Source: Anolis sagrei (taxonomy: Eukaryota > Chordata > Lepidosauria > Squamata > Anolidae). From it: 64,000 nt of DNA. The notes under the pieces were generated by a model that saw only the letters and a program-made list of their open reading frames with translations, searched no databases and was not told the DNA's origin. Where the stretch lies: assembly GCF_037176765.1 (NCBI RefSeq), contig NC_090021.1, positions 148,683,074 through 148,747,073 on the forward strand. The letters run 5' to 3'. Below, in pieces: positions 44,293-55,237 of the stretch (the stretch's first letter is position 1; each line of letters starts with the position of its first letter). The position numbers and the translations under genes were made by a program.

Positions 44293-44846
44293 ACTAGCCA
44301 TCCCCTGCCACGCACTGCTGTGGCCCACATGGGGGTTCTGTGTGGGAGGTTTGGCCCAATTCTATCGTTGGTGGGGTTCAGAATGCTCTGTGATTGTAGG
44401 TGAACTATAAATCCCAGCAACTACAACTCCCAAATGTCAAGATTCCATTTTCCCCAATCTCCACATTTGGGCATATTGAGTATTCATGTAGAGTTTGGTC
44501 CAGATCATTGTTTGAGTCCACAGTGATCTCTGGATGTAGGTGAACTACAACTCCAAAACCAAAGGACACTGCCCACCAAACCCTTCCAGTATTTTCTGTT
44601 GGTCATGGGAGAACTGTGTGCCAAGTTTGGTTCAATTCCATCGTTGGTGGGGTTTAGAATGCTCTTTGATTGTAGGTGAACTATAAATCCTAGCAACTAC
44701 AACTCCCAAATGACAAAATCAATTTTTTGAGGACATACATTGGGTTGTTAGGTGTCTTGTGTCCAAGTTTTGTGTCAATTCGTCCAGTGGTTTTTGAGTT
44801 CTGTTAATCCCACAAACGAACATTACATTTTTATTTATATAGATTT
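44293..44846 (-). mobile_element. Helitron, non-autonomous, complete-looking short form
   Basis: On the reverse strand it starts 'tatataaataaaaatgtaat' (44846) and ends in the hairpin GCCACAGCAGTGCGTGGC plus AGGGGATGGCTAG (44293), inserted between A and T as Helitrons do. 554 bp. Confidence 0.85.
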
Positions 44847-45275
44847 CTATTCCGCCCTTCTCACCCCGCAGGGGACTCAGGGCGGATTACAATGACAAAA
44901 TCAAAATCATATACATGGCAAACATCCAATGCCAATTGGACATGCAACATATATAGACAGATACAGAGGCAATATAACATTCTAGCTTTCCAGCTTCATG
45001 ATGGCATGCTCAATTCCGGCCACAGGGGGAGCTGCCTCTTCACCATCCACTTGTGAGTCCTTTGATGGAGTACTTCCTCATTCTTCTGCATGCTGCTGGA
45101 AGGTTTTATGGCACCATGTTGTTGTTCATTCATGGACCATCCCACGCCAGAGCGCCCTGTCGGCCGTCACCACCCCCAGCTCCTTCAGAATCAAGCTCGT
45201 CACTTCAAAGATAAATTTATGGCATCATAAATTTGTTAAATTAGTCTCCCCACATAAAGTGGTACCTAAATTTTG
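44847..45275 (-). mobile_element. SINE3-like copy, diverged
   Basis: Reverse complement of the L2-type ending ('ccgcccttctcaccccgcag'), then 'ggcaaacatccaatgcca' and, near 45250, 'ccccacataaagtggtacct', which match SINE3 body segments in order. Confidence 0.55.
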
Positions 45276-45279
45276 GGAA

Positions 45280-45690
45280 ATCCCACAATATCTGCTTTGA
45301 ACTAGGTTATCTGAGTCCACACTGCCATATATATTCCAGTTCAAAACAGATCATGTGGGATTTCATTCACCTGTGTGCAGGCCCGTAGCCAGAATTTTGA
45401 TTGGGGGGTGCTGAGTTTGATTAACCGGGGGGTCGGGGCTGAGTTTGATTTGGGGGGGGGTGAGGTTCTACCCTAGCAAACCTTTTGTATTGTTACCCCA
45501 ATACCCCCATGCATATGGGATATATTGAGCATGGTGATCAGATAATGATATGAATGAACATAGCAGTTTATATAATGTACCAGTAAGGACTTCTCGCGGA
45601 CCACACTGAGAATTTGGGGGGGGGGCTGAAGCCCCTCAATCCCCCCCCCCCTCCCGGCTACATGCCTGCCTGTGTGGAAGGGCCTCGGTG
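45280..45690. mobile_element. MITE (GGCCCTTCCACACAG family) split by a hAT
   Basis: The left part 45280-45377 and right part 45669-45690 (cctgtgtggaagggcc) are continuous in other copies. The hAT at 45378-45668 lies between. Confidence 0.75.
45378..45668. mobile_element. hAT element with G/C-run ends, perfect 8-bp TSD
   Basis: Ends CAGGCCCGTAGCCAG and CCGGCTACATGCCTG; duplication CCTGTGTG at 45370-45377 and 45669-45676. Opposite orientation to the copy at 539-856. Confidence 0.92.
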
Positions 45691-45732
45691 ACTGACCCTA
45701 TGCTACCATTACTAATGATTCACCTTATCTTA

Positions 45733-46352
45733 TCATCTTATTTATTTACATTTGGAGTATGAAACTGCATAACATTTCCATCGCAAAAAAGCATGAGGCC
45801 CTTTTTGTTCCAATATTGTGTGGGACAAAATATATTGACCAAGATGGTTATGCCTGACTTCCAAAAACAAAACCCCTCAAATGATAAAATGCCAAAAAAA
45901 AAAAAAAAAAAAAAAAGCTCTTTGCTTCAGCTGTGTATGTGTGGGTTTTCTTGATCTATTTTTTAAAAATGTATATGGCGGGTAGTAGAAATGCAAAGAC
46001 TTTTGTCAAAACCCTTGCTGTTCCAATGTTACAAAATGCCCATCGCATGGGTCTAGTTGTGTGTTCTGCAACAAAACCTGATCCCAGTCGTTAAATGCCC
46101 CAGCTGTTGTGATAAATTAAGAATATAGAACTTCCTTCCGGCTTGTGCAATTGATGTACATGATTGTATTGGCAATAAGTAACTTAAGTAATTAAATAAC
46201 AGGATGGGGCTAAATTTGATGTAATGCGTATTAAAATGATCTGTAATTAATCTTAGGCAATTGTTGAGGGTTAGCAAGTTTAGACACTGACAGAGATTTT
46301 GATTAACATAGTTGGTACGTTCCTAATTCACTTCCGAATGGTGAAAGGACAG
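45733..46352 (+). repeat. Unclassified 0.6-kb repeat, copy 1
   Basis: Matches 48160-48774 in the same orientation over its whole length with scattered differences: 'gaaactgcataacattt', 'agaacttccttccggcttgt', 'gtacatgattgtattggcaa'. No coding potential, no terminal repeats and no target duplication found. Confidence 0.8.
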
Positions 46353-46929
46353 AAGATATTGTTTGTTAACACGCACCAAATAATATTCAGACCCATCAGA
46401 GGGAGTTAATTTCTATGTAAGAGTCAAGTGATAATGTGTCTCTATGCAGCCACCAATTTCATTGCTGGTGGAGAGTTTTAGGTCTTGTTTTGAACCAGAA
46501 TACCACCCATATTTGTCATAGTAATGCTCAAATGTTTAACTTTTTTCTTTAAATTTAAAACCTGTTTTTCCCTCAATAAGAAATGATTTGGTACTGTCCC
46601 ATTATCCGGGTGGAGGTCAGTAGGGGGCACTAGAGAGAGAATTATAGTCCATTTTGTGGGGATGGAGGGTGGGTTGAAGGAGGAAAACAATTTCCCACTA
46701 TTTTCCTGTTATTCTCTCCCCCCCCCCCCCCCCCTCCAACTCATGTCCCCATGGAAAATCTTTTCACGCAACGCCACAGTCCAGTAATCTAATAAAAGAA
46801 TGTTTATTTTAAAAAGTATATAAAAGGGGGCAAAGAGCAAATCCAAAAGAGTCAGTAGAATACAAAATGCAATACTCAAAAGAAGCCTCTGAAGAAGCAT
46901 TTCTCCTGAAATGCCTCTTAATAAAAAAT

Positions 46930-47039
46930 AAAATTACAGTTATGAAGTAGAAACAAAAATAATTTTATGGTTGGGGATCACCACAACATGAGGAACTGTA
47001 TTATGGGGTTGCGGCATTAGGAAGGTTGAGAAACACTAC
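46930..47039 (+). mobile_element. SPIN-like hAT 3' fragment
   Basis: The stretch contains 'ataattttatggttgggg', 'atcaccacaacatgaggaac' and 'gcggcattaggaaggttgag', ending 'aaacactac'. I recognise this as the 3' end of the SPIN (Space Invaders) hAT family, known from Anolis and other tetrapods through horizontal transfer. The 5' part is missing. Confidence 0.65.
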
Positions 47040-47803
47040 ACTAGAAGTTTCCTATAAAGCAGAAATAGTAGGTAAAGAGTAAATGGATACTGTACCAGGA
47101 TCTCCTAGAGTTCTTTCAAGGTAATGCCAAATTAATCAAGCATACAACTACAAACAGAAAGATAAAAAGTAGAGTGATGAAATACTTTTTGAATGACTGG
47201 GCGGGAATATGATGGTTGGCGCCTTGAGGCAACATTTGTACTTTGCCCTCTTCCCAGGTCATCTCTGAATCAATAATTTTGGCCCCAAAACTAACACTCA
47301 AGATATACATGAGTTCAACTTATATAGTAAATCAGATTTGAAGTACAATTGTATACAGATAATAAGCACGTAATTTCTAAAATATGTAAACTGTGGATCA
47401 GTGGAGCAAAAGGTTTGAAATGTACATCATATAAATACATTAAATGGATATTTATATTGCTATGATCTATAATAGATATTTATACTGCTATGATCTATAA
47501 TAAAAATATTATTCTCCCAAACCACAAAACCTTACTTCACATCAAAATTTTAACAGACTCAGGATAACTTAGGTATTGCCATGGCCTTAATTAGAAAGGG
47601 GGAAAAAAATCAAGCTACATTCAAATTGCACTTCCCAAGTAAACATAAACCATCTGAATATATGGAACATTATTTTTGGTCTACTCATTTCAATTGTTCT
47701 TTTCTTATTTCTTCTGGTAAGTCCATGTAGCCCTAATTGCATATTAATCTGGTCCATTCCATCCAAGTAGTCCACATTGTTTAATGGGTAAGTAAAAGTA
47801 TAG

Positions 47804-48115
47804 CCCGCGGTGGCATAGTGGATTAAACCGCTGAGTTGCTGAGTTTGTTGCCCAAAAGGTCACAGGTTCAAATCCAGGGAGCGGCATGAGCTTCCGCTGT
47901 CAGCCCCAGCTTCTGCCAACCTAGCAGTTCGAAAACATGCAAATGTGGGTAGATCAATAGGTACCGCTCCAGCGGAAAGATAACAGCACTCCATGCAGTC
48001 ATGCTGGCCACGTAACCTTGGAGGTGTCTTTGGCTTACAAATGGAGATCAGCACCACACCCCAGAGTCGGACACGACTGGACTTAATGTCAGGAGAAAAC
48101 CTTTACCTAAAACGT
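47804..48115 (+). mobile_element. SINE1 (tRNA-derived), near full length
   Basis: Head 'gcccgcggtggcatagtgga', box-B-like 'cacaggttcaaatccaggga', tail 'cttaatgtcaggagaaaacc'. It lies between the two copies of the 0.6-kb repeat. From 47040 to 47800 I see no certain feature. Confidence 0.87.
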
Positions 48116-48159
48116 ATAGCACACATATTGCCAGGGAAATGAGTGGAAATATTTTTTGT

Positions 48160-48774
48160 TCATCTTGTTTATTTACCTTTAGAATATGAAACTGCATAAC
48201 ATTTCAGTAGCAATAAAGTACTAGACTTTTGTTGTTCCAATATTTTGTGGGACAATATGTATTGAACAAGATGGTTTTGCATGATACACCAAAAAACCCT
48301 CAAATGATAAAATGCAGAAAAATTGTTAGTACTCTTTGCCTCAGCTGGGTTTTTTTCTTTCAATTTTTTTTAAAAATGTATATGACAGACAATTGAAATG
48401 CAAAGACTTTGGTTCAATCTCTTGCTGTGCCAGTGTTGCAAAATGTCCATCGTGTGGGTCTCGTTGTGTGTTCTGCAACAAAACTTGAGCCCAGTTATTA
48501 AATGCCCCAGCTGTTTTGATAAATTAAGAATGTAGAACTTCCTTCCGGCTTGTGTAATTGATGTACATGATTGTATTGGCAATAAGTAACTTAAGTAATT
48601 AAATAACAGGATGGGGCTAAATTTTATTTAGTGCGTATTAAGATGATCTGTAATGAATCTTGGGCAATTGTTGCGGTTCGGCAAGTCTAGAAGATGACAG
48701 AGATTTTGATTAAGATAGTTGGTACATTCCAAACTGAAAATTCATTTCCTAATGATGAAAGGATAGTAAAGGGA
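48160..48774 (+). repeat. Unclassified 0.6-kb repeat, copy 2
   Basis: See copy 1 at 45733-46352. Start-to-start distance is about 2.4 kb. Nothing recognised from 48775 to 49340. Confidence 0.8.
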
Positions 48775-49345
48775 ATTCCTTGAGATCTGTCAGATTTGCT
48801 TGAGAAGTATATAGGGGGAACACCTTTTCTTTGGCCTAATAAAGAGGTCAATATTGCTGCCCATGCATTTTGCAACTTGCAGCTATTTAACAAAGCTGGA
48901 AAGCTGCCACTATTCTCTCCTAACTAGAAGATAATATGTTTGTCATCCCATACAGGGACTTGATTCTCTCAAGAACAAGGGTAAAGTCTTTGGAATTAAC
49001 TTTTGTTGCAATATTTGACTGTCGCACGATCAAGGAAGTTACTTTTCCATTGCTAATAGAATTGAAATGTTATTACTTGTTGTGTATTGCCCTTTGCCCC
49101 TAGTTCCCGACATTGTCAAGAAGGGCAGTGGGCCTTTGCCTGCAGTGAAATCTCTAAGACCATCTTAACTCACAATAGGAATATCATCCGAGATAAATTA
49201 TACCTGTGACATACGTTCTGTGTGACATCATTACTTTTGTAGATCTGTGACATCAATTTTCTTCTGTATATTTCCATGATAGAAGAAGCCAATGAAGCTT
49301 TAAAAGTTTATTCAGTGTATTTTGTGAATTATCTTTGGGCAATAA

Positions 49346-49931
49346 TAATAATAATAATAATTTTGTAGACTCTGCAAGGAAGCAGATGAAACAATAGATC
49401 ACATCCTCAGCTGCTGCAAGAAGATCGCACAGACAGACTACAAGCAGAGGGAGAACACCATTGCTCAGATGATTCATTGGACCCCGTGCCACGAATACCA
49501 TCTGCCTGTGACAAAGAACTGGTGGGATCACAAGCCGGAAAGAGTTACAGAAAATGAGCATGTCAAACTCCTCTGGGACTTCCGAATTCAGAAATACAGA
49601 GTTTTGGAGCACAATACTCCTGACCTCACGATCATGTTAAAAAACAAAGTATGGATCGTCGATGTTGCAATCCCAGATGACAGCAAGATTGAAGAGAAAC
49701 AATGGAAAAGCTGACACGATATGAGGATTTAAAGATCGAACTGCAAAGACTCTGGCACAGGCCAGTCAAGGTGGTCCCAGTGGTGATCGGCACACTGGGT
49801 GCAGTGCCTAAAGACCTTGGCCTGCACTTAAACACAAACGGCGCTGACAAAATTACCATCTGCCAGCTGAAGAAGACTACCTTACTGGGATCTGCACACA
49901 TTATTCGCCAATGCATCACACAGTCCTAGAC
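49346..49931 (+). mobile_element. R4-like LINE 3' end with restriction-like endonuclease
   Basis: The frame starts after a TAATAA repeat and reads a Cys-His segment, then WWDHKPERVTENEHVKLLWD, then TPDLTIMLKNKVWIVDVAIP. The PD...D-V-A-I-P spacing is the catalytic PD-(X)n-D/E signature of the C-terminal endonuclease in R2/R4-type LINEs. A downstream piece encodes the VVIGTLGAVPKDL pattern that follows it in the family. One frame change near 49711. An (ATT)n tract begins 50 bases later at 49982. Confidence 0.75.
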
Positions 49932-50124
49932 AGTTAGCAGAGTGATCTTGTCTTCTGTAGACTCATCTTGTTGTGTTTCAAATTATTATTATTATTATTA
50001 TTATTATTATACTTTATTTGTATAAAGTATACAGATTCCAGCATATACAGACACAAGGCAAACATTCAATGCCTCAAAACAATGATACACAGATACACAG
50101 ATAAAGGCAAAAACTTCCTCTTCA

Positions 50125-50875
50125 TCTCCGGCTCTGGAGGTGCTGTTCATCTCAATTTTAAAGCCGAAAAGCCTGTGTTGTCCGTAAACATCTCCTAGGT
50201 CACGTGACCAGCATGACGGCATGGAGCACCGTTTATCAGGCACTGGGACTGTGGCGCAGCGGGCTGAGTGTCAGCTGCATTAAGATCACTTCTGACCAAA
50301 AGGTCATGAGTTCGAAGCTAGCCCAGGTCGCAGTGAGCTTCTGAAAATTATGTAGCTTGTTGTTGACCTTTGCAACCTGAAAGACAGTTACATCTGTCGA
50401 GTAGGAGAATTAGGTACCACCTATGTGTGGGGAGGCTAATTTAACTAATTTACGAGGCCATAAAAAAGACTCCAGCAAAGCATGTGGGGAATGTGGAAGT
50501 CTTCATCAGTGTCGCAGATGGACGATGAAAGCGACAGCTCCCCTGGCGGCCAGAAAAAGTTAAATAGCCTCTGACTGTCTGTCTATATCTGTTGTGTGTC
50601 TTTGGCATTGAATGTTTGCCATATATGTGTACATTGTAATCCGTCCTGAGTCCCCTGTTGGGTGAGAAGGGTGGAATATAAATACTGTAAATAAATAAAT
50701 AAATTTACCATCCTGCTGAGGCGGTACTTATTGATCTATTCACATTTGCATGTTTTCGAACTGCTAGGTTGGCAGGAGTTGGGACTAACAGTGAGAGCTC
50801 ACCCCACCCCTCAGATTTGAACCACAAATCTTCCGGAATGGAGGTGCAGCAAATCAATGGTTTAACTCGTGCAAC
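50125..50875 (-). mobile_element. SINE1 split by a SINE3 insertion
   Basis: Parts 50125-50242 and 50704-50875 form one reverse-strand SINE1 (from 'tctcaattttaaagccgaa' to 'caaatcaatggtttaactcg'). Confidence 0.8.
50243..50703 (+). mobile_element. SINE3 nested in SINE1
   Basis: Head 'gggactgtggcgcagcgggc', box-B-like 'gtcatgagttcgaag', 300-base body, tail 'cctgagtcccctgttgggtg' and (AAAT)n. Best copy of this family in the window. Confidence 0.85.
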
Positions 50876-51325
50876 CTTGCTCTTTTGTAGGTTTTGGATT
50901 TTGCTTTCCATCAACTATGTTATTTTCCCCAGAACTGACAGTATGGGATCTTCCAGAAAGGATCGCTGAACACTTGCCAATACAGGGCCTTTGGACTTTG
51001 CATAAAAAAGATAAACTGATTTCAAAGGAAGATATGTTGCGGCAACAACAGATAATGAGCATACTTTGCTTTCATTTACTGCCTGTCTTCTTTTTTCTGG
51101 CAACACAGGTTATCTTAGTTCAAAAGCACTTGGGAGTTCAGCAGAGGGAAGGTCTCTAAAATATATATGTGTGTGTCCTCCTTTTCTGCCTCAAACAAGA
51201 TTTTCTAACGTTCTGCATTAAAATATGAGATAATTCACAATTCATTCTTAATTCATTCAGTGTGAATCTGCATTTCTCCTTTATTATATCTCACTGTAGC
51301 CTGCAGAAAAGTTTGTGAACTTATG

Positions 51326-51460
51326 GCCCTTCCACACAGCCATATTACCCAGAATATCAAGGCAGAAAATCCCACAATATCTGCTTTGAACTGGAATTAT
51401 ATCCCAGATTAAAGAAGATAATGTGCAATTTTATTCAGCTGCGTGGAAAGGGCCTTACCC
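51326..51460. mobile_element. MITE (GGCCCTTCCACACAG family)
   Basis: Ends 'ggcccttccacacagccata' and 'cagctgcgtggaaagggcc'; interior 'ggcagaaaatcccacaatat'. Confidence 0.8.
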
Positions 51461-51634
51461 TTAAGGGAAGAAGGAGATCTTTATGCAGATTTAATTTCCA
51501 TAAATAAGATGTAATTGCTCCACAAATGCTTCTTTGAACATCCTGTCAACTGACTACCATAAATTGTTTCCACCTTTAATAGCAAATACTCAGCACCCCA
51601 ACATGCTGTGTTTATTTGGTCAAATGGCCATGTA

Positions 51635-51640
51635 TTTATT
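51635..51640 (-). terminator. Polyadenylation signal AATAAA for the unidentified minus-strand gene
   Basis: AATAAA on the minus strand 44 bases after the stop codon of the exon ending at 51684. A second copy lies at 51611-51616. Confidence 0.5.
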
Positions 51641-51683
51641 GGTCCCAACTGTGTTTGAGACAAGCTTACATTACAGGTTATAT

Positions 51684-52042
51684 TTATGGGGGTATTCTAA
51701 AGATCCCAAAGCCATAGTTCAAGGATGTGACAGATACAGCTGCAGCTCCATTTAAGATAATTTCACGATGCTCATATGCACTTGGTGGTGTGGTATTTTC
51801 ATTCATTGGGGGTGGAGCAACATTGCCCTCTTGCTGCCCTGCATCTTGTTTTGATCCTGTATCTCTTGAACATGTAACAGGGACAGAGTCAAAAGATATT
51901 ATTTGTAGGACAAAATTATCGTTTCCCTCGCTTCCTTGAGAACCCTCACTTGGCTGTCCTGTTACGGGCTCTGTTTTGTCATCTGTAGCCATTCTGGTTT
52001 GATCTTGATTCTTTTGCTCAGCTGCACGTCTCAAAACTTCTT
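51684..52042 (-). CDS. Unidentified gene X, last exon
   Basis: Acceptor 'atttatttcttcttgcag'. It encodes EEVLRRAAEQKNQDQTRM, a Gln/Ser/Gly-rich stretch, NDNFVLQIISFDSVPV, a Pro/Asn stretch and a hydrophobic end (ILNGAAAVSVTSLNYG, FGIFRIPP), then TAA at 51686-51684. Phase 1 joins exon 55237-54953. I do not recognise the protein. No membrane segment or catalytic motif is obvious. Confidence 0.7.
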
Positions 52043-52216
52043 CTGCAAGAAGAAATAAATATATTGCTAAATAAAAAAGGTTTTTATTGGCTTTAAAAAC
52101 TGACTTCAGATTTTATGCTGAAAAAATGATTTCCAATCTATAAAAAATCAACACAAATTCAGATAATTATGATTTTCAGATGTTATGACAGCAGTTGAAA
52201 GCAGTCGCATGTGGAT

Positions 52217-52351
52217 CAGTGGTTCTCAATCTGTGGGTCCCCAGATGTTTTGGTCTTCAACTCCCAGAAATCCTCATAGCTAGTGAACTGGCTCGGATTT
52301 CTGGGAGTTGTAGGCCAAAACACCTGGGGACCCACAGGTTGAGAACTACTG
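52217..52351. mobile_element. Palindromic hAT MITE (CAGTGGTTCTCAA ends)
   Basis: Ends CAGTGGTTCTCAATCTG and GGTTGAGAACTACTG; flanks ATGTGGAT/ATGTAGAT (7 of 8). From 52360 to 53015 no element or gene was recognised. Confidence 0.88.
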
Positions 52352-53019
52352 ATGTAGATGATAGGTAATATTCCTCCCACCCTTCTTTAGTACTGTATCG
52401 ACATGTACTGATAGAGGCAAAGCTATGTGGAAATACAGTGAAAAATGTTAGTGCTAGCAGAAGAATCATGGAAGCACTGAATAATGGACTCGAGTCACCG
52501 GTAAAAAGCAGGTTTCAGCTTTACTTGAGCAGTTCATAAATCCAACACACCATCAGTGAGCAGACGCGAAAAACACAAAAGCGAAAGAGACAGGCACTAA
52601 AGACAAACTGCAGCTGGAAAGGAGTTATCTCTGACACTCCCTAATTCTTCACACAGCAAGAAATTTAGGGTCACATTCTCACAGCTCTTTTGTGCAAACA
52701 TACATCCTGGCAATACAATTCTATTACATAAATAACAATCCTATCACATAAAATTGCATTTAAACATACATCATACATAAATCATACACTGACAAAAAAA
52801 GAGGTCTAAGCATTTGTTATACACACTGGTTTGCACATTGATTTTATGAATTTTCCTATTATTTTTTTATCCAAGTAGAAAAATAATAATTTCATAGTAA
52901 GTTCTACTACTTCCCGATGTGGTACTAATTATCTAGTATATTTAATGCAAAACTTACTGCTTTTCTGAAAGCAGTTCCTGCTGGAAATCTGGCTCAGGAA
53001 TGCTCAATTATTTGGGGGC

Positions 53020-53240
53020 ATGTGTGCTGTAGAATTAATGCTGTTTGACATCACTTTGATTGCTATGTTTCAATGTTATGGATTCCTGGGATTTCTACTT
53101 TGGTAAGGCAACAGCACTCTTTGGCAGAGAAAGCTGAAGACCTTACAGACACTACAACTTCCAGGATTCCAAAGCAATGAGCCATGATATTTAAAGTGGC
53201 GTCAAACTGCATTAATTCTACAGTGTAGATTCACAAGTGC
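53020..53240. mobile_element. MITE (TGTAGAATTAATGC family)
   Basis: Inverted ends 'gtgctgtagaattaatgctg' and 'cattaattctacagtgtaga', the same family as 21171-21720. Confidence 0.8.
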
Positions 53241-53510
53241 ATGCCCATTTCAGATTTTTCATTCCTCTGTCCCACAATGTTCTCATAATTTTTATGGCAT
53301 TAGGCAATCATACCTGTTTTCCCCTTTCCTCTCTGTTTTACTGTTCATACCTGCTCAGTAAAACGCCAGCTGGTGTCTTCCTTGCTTGTTGTCAGCAGGC
53401 ACACACAGCATTAGTAGTATTGGCTAAAGCAGAATCCAGTTCTCTCCCAGCACAAACTTCATTGCATTGTTTACTGCAGATACACTGTTGGAACCTGATA
53501 CAGAAAGCCT

Positions 53511-53652
53511 GTGGGCCCTTCCACACAGAATATCAAGGCAGAAAATCCCACATTATCTCCGAGTGTGGACTCAGATAACCTAGTTCAAAGCAGATATTGT
53601 GGGATTTCCTGCCTTGATATTCTGGGATACAGAGCTGCATGGAAGGGCCCTG
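53511..53652. mobile_element. MITE (GGCCCTTCCACACAG family)
   Basis: Near-perfect palindrome from 'gggcccttccacacag' to 'gcatggaagggccc'. Confidence 0.85.
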
Positions 53653-53704
53653 TGTTTCTTACTATCCTTCTAATGACAATGTGGTTTTAAAAACCCACCT
53701 AGTT

Positions 53705-54150
53705 AGACATTAATTCTAATTATGATGTACCGGGGAGGCCCTGCTCTCGGTCCCACCAACATTGCAGACGTGGCTGGTGGGGACCAGGGACAGGGCCTTC
53801 TCGGTGGTGACCCCTGCCTGTGGAATTCGCTCCCCAGCGAAATTAGATCAGCACCCTCCCTCCTTTCTTTCAGAAGAAAACTGAAGACGTGGTTGTGGAA
53901 CCAGGCTTTTGTCTAATGGATATAACGGCACCTGAACCGTGAATCAGACCAGATGATGATTGTTATAATGAAAATGCCTTTATGACTGATAATGTTGTTT
54001 TAATGTGTTGTATGGTATGGTTTTATTCTGCTTTTATAATTGTAAGTATTGCGGCATCGAATCATTGCCACTGTGAGCCGCTCTGAGTCCCCCTGCGGGG
54101 GTGAGAAGAGCAGGGTAAAAATGATGTAATTAAAATAAAATAAAATAAAA
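53705..54150 (+). mobile_element. L2-type LINE 3' end
   Basis: The coding remnant reads LWNSLPSEIRSAPSLLSFRR, then KLKTWLWNQAFV and a stop, the typical L2-clade C-terminus. The 3'UTR ends 'ctgagtccccctgcgggggt', 'taaaataaaataaaa'. Confidence 0.82.
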
Positions 54151-54539
54151 CATAAAGCAGGGCTAGGCAGGTGTAAAAAGAGCTTTTAAAATAGATTTAA
54201 AAAAATCAAGTTCAACATTGAAATGGTGAAGAAAAGTACTGTTTCCTGCTGTTCTTCTATGTTGTTGAACCTACCTATTCTGCAAATTCTGTTATTAATT
54301 TACTGGGTGAATGTGATTCCACAGTTTGATAATAATATCTATCCCAGTTATATCTTACCTGTTCATGCCCAGCATTATTTTTTAAATTTTAATTATTACA
54401 TTTGGCCCAGCCATAGGTTTTTAACGTTTGTTGTGCTACTGTCTTCTCCACACTCGCATGTTGTGGATTATTGCTTATTTTTTGTTTATGAGATTTATTT
54501 TAACTGTTTTGTATTGTTGTTTGCTATTGCTATTGCTTT

Positions 54540-54617
54540 TATTATTGATGTATTGTGGGCTTGGCCTCATGTAAGCCACATCGAGTCCCTTGGGGAGATG
54601 GTAGCGGGGTATAAATA

Positions 54618-54655
<38 letters not shown>

Positions 54656-54656
54656 C
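54540..54656 (+). mobile_element. L2-type LINE tail with (ATT)n
   Basis: 'ggcctcatgtaagccacatc', 'gagtcccttggggagatggt' and (ATT)n, the same tail as 55-352. The AT-rich part before it (54200-54540) is probably its upstream 3'UTR. Confidence 0.7.
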
Positions 54657-54952
54657 AATGTCTCCCTGAAGGTGAATACAATTCAGTGTGTATGTGTACA
54701 TTACATGTATTTTACTTTTCTGTTTGGAACTATCTGCTTGTGTACAACTTTAGTTCTAGACATCAACTTCTGGAAAATTGTATCTGGATTATGCCAACTC
54801 TAGTTTTTCTAGTAGGCCATGCTCTTTGGTTGCCATGATGTACACGCTCCATCCATTTGTTCCCAAGAACATTTCAATTGTGAAATGTTTAAGGCTGGGA
54901 TTTGTCCCTGAAATTACCAAAAAAAATAAACCAAATAGAAATGGTTAATTAC

Positions 54953-55237
54953 CGTTCCACAGGGAAAATATTTCCATGTCACTTTGAGTCAGGTCTGTTG
55001 GTAGCAAGTTGACTTTAGGCAGTTGCGGGTCATCCTTCTGAGCAGCGGGATCAGGGGGTACAGTTGTTATCTGGGACTGAGAATCATCTGGAATACATTC
55101 CTCAATGACAACATCATCACTTTCATTTGGGCCCAGAGCTTTTGTTTCTGGCACCATGCTCCTCATCTCCTTTATGTTTTCAATTGCAGGTTTACTAGCA
55201 GCCTTTCTCCAGGAGCTCGGACTATCTACCAATTCCT
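54953..55237 (-). CDS. Unidentified gene X, internal exon
   Basis: 285 bases, phase 1 both sides. Acceptor 'tgtatatattttgcag', donor GTAATT. It encodes EELVDSPSSWRKAASKPA, IENIKEMRSMVPETKAL, a DDVVIEECIPDDSQSQ acidic stretch, and DLTQSDMEIFSLWN. No domain recognised. Confidence 0.7.

Noticed and set aside
45733-48774. LTR pair of a 3-kb element
   Set aside because: The two copies lack TG/CA ends and target duplications, and there is no coding sequence or primer site between them.
52455-52800. Possible further LTR or element fragment
   Set aside because: No matching ends, target duplication or second copy in the window.
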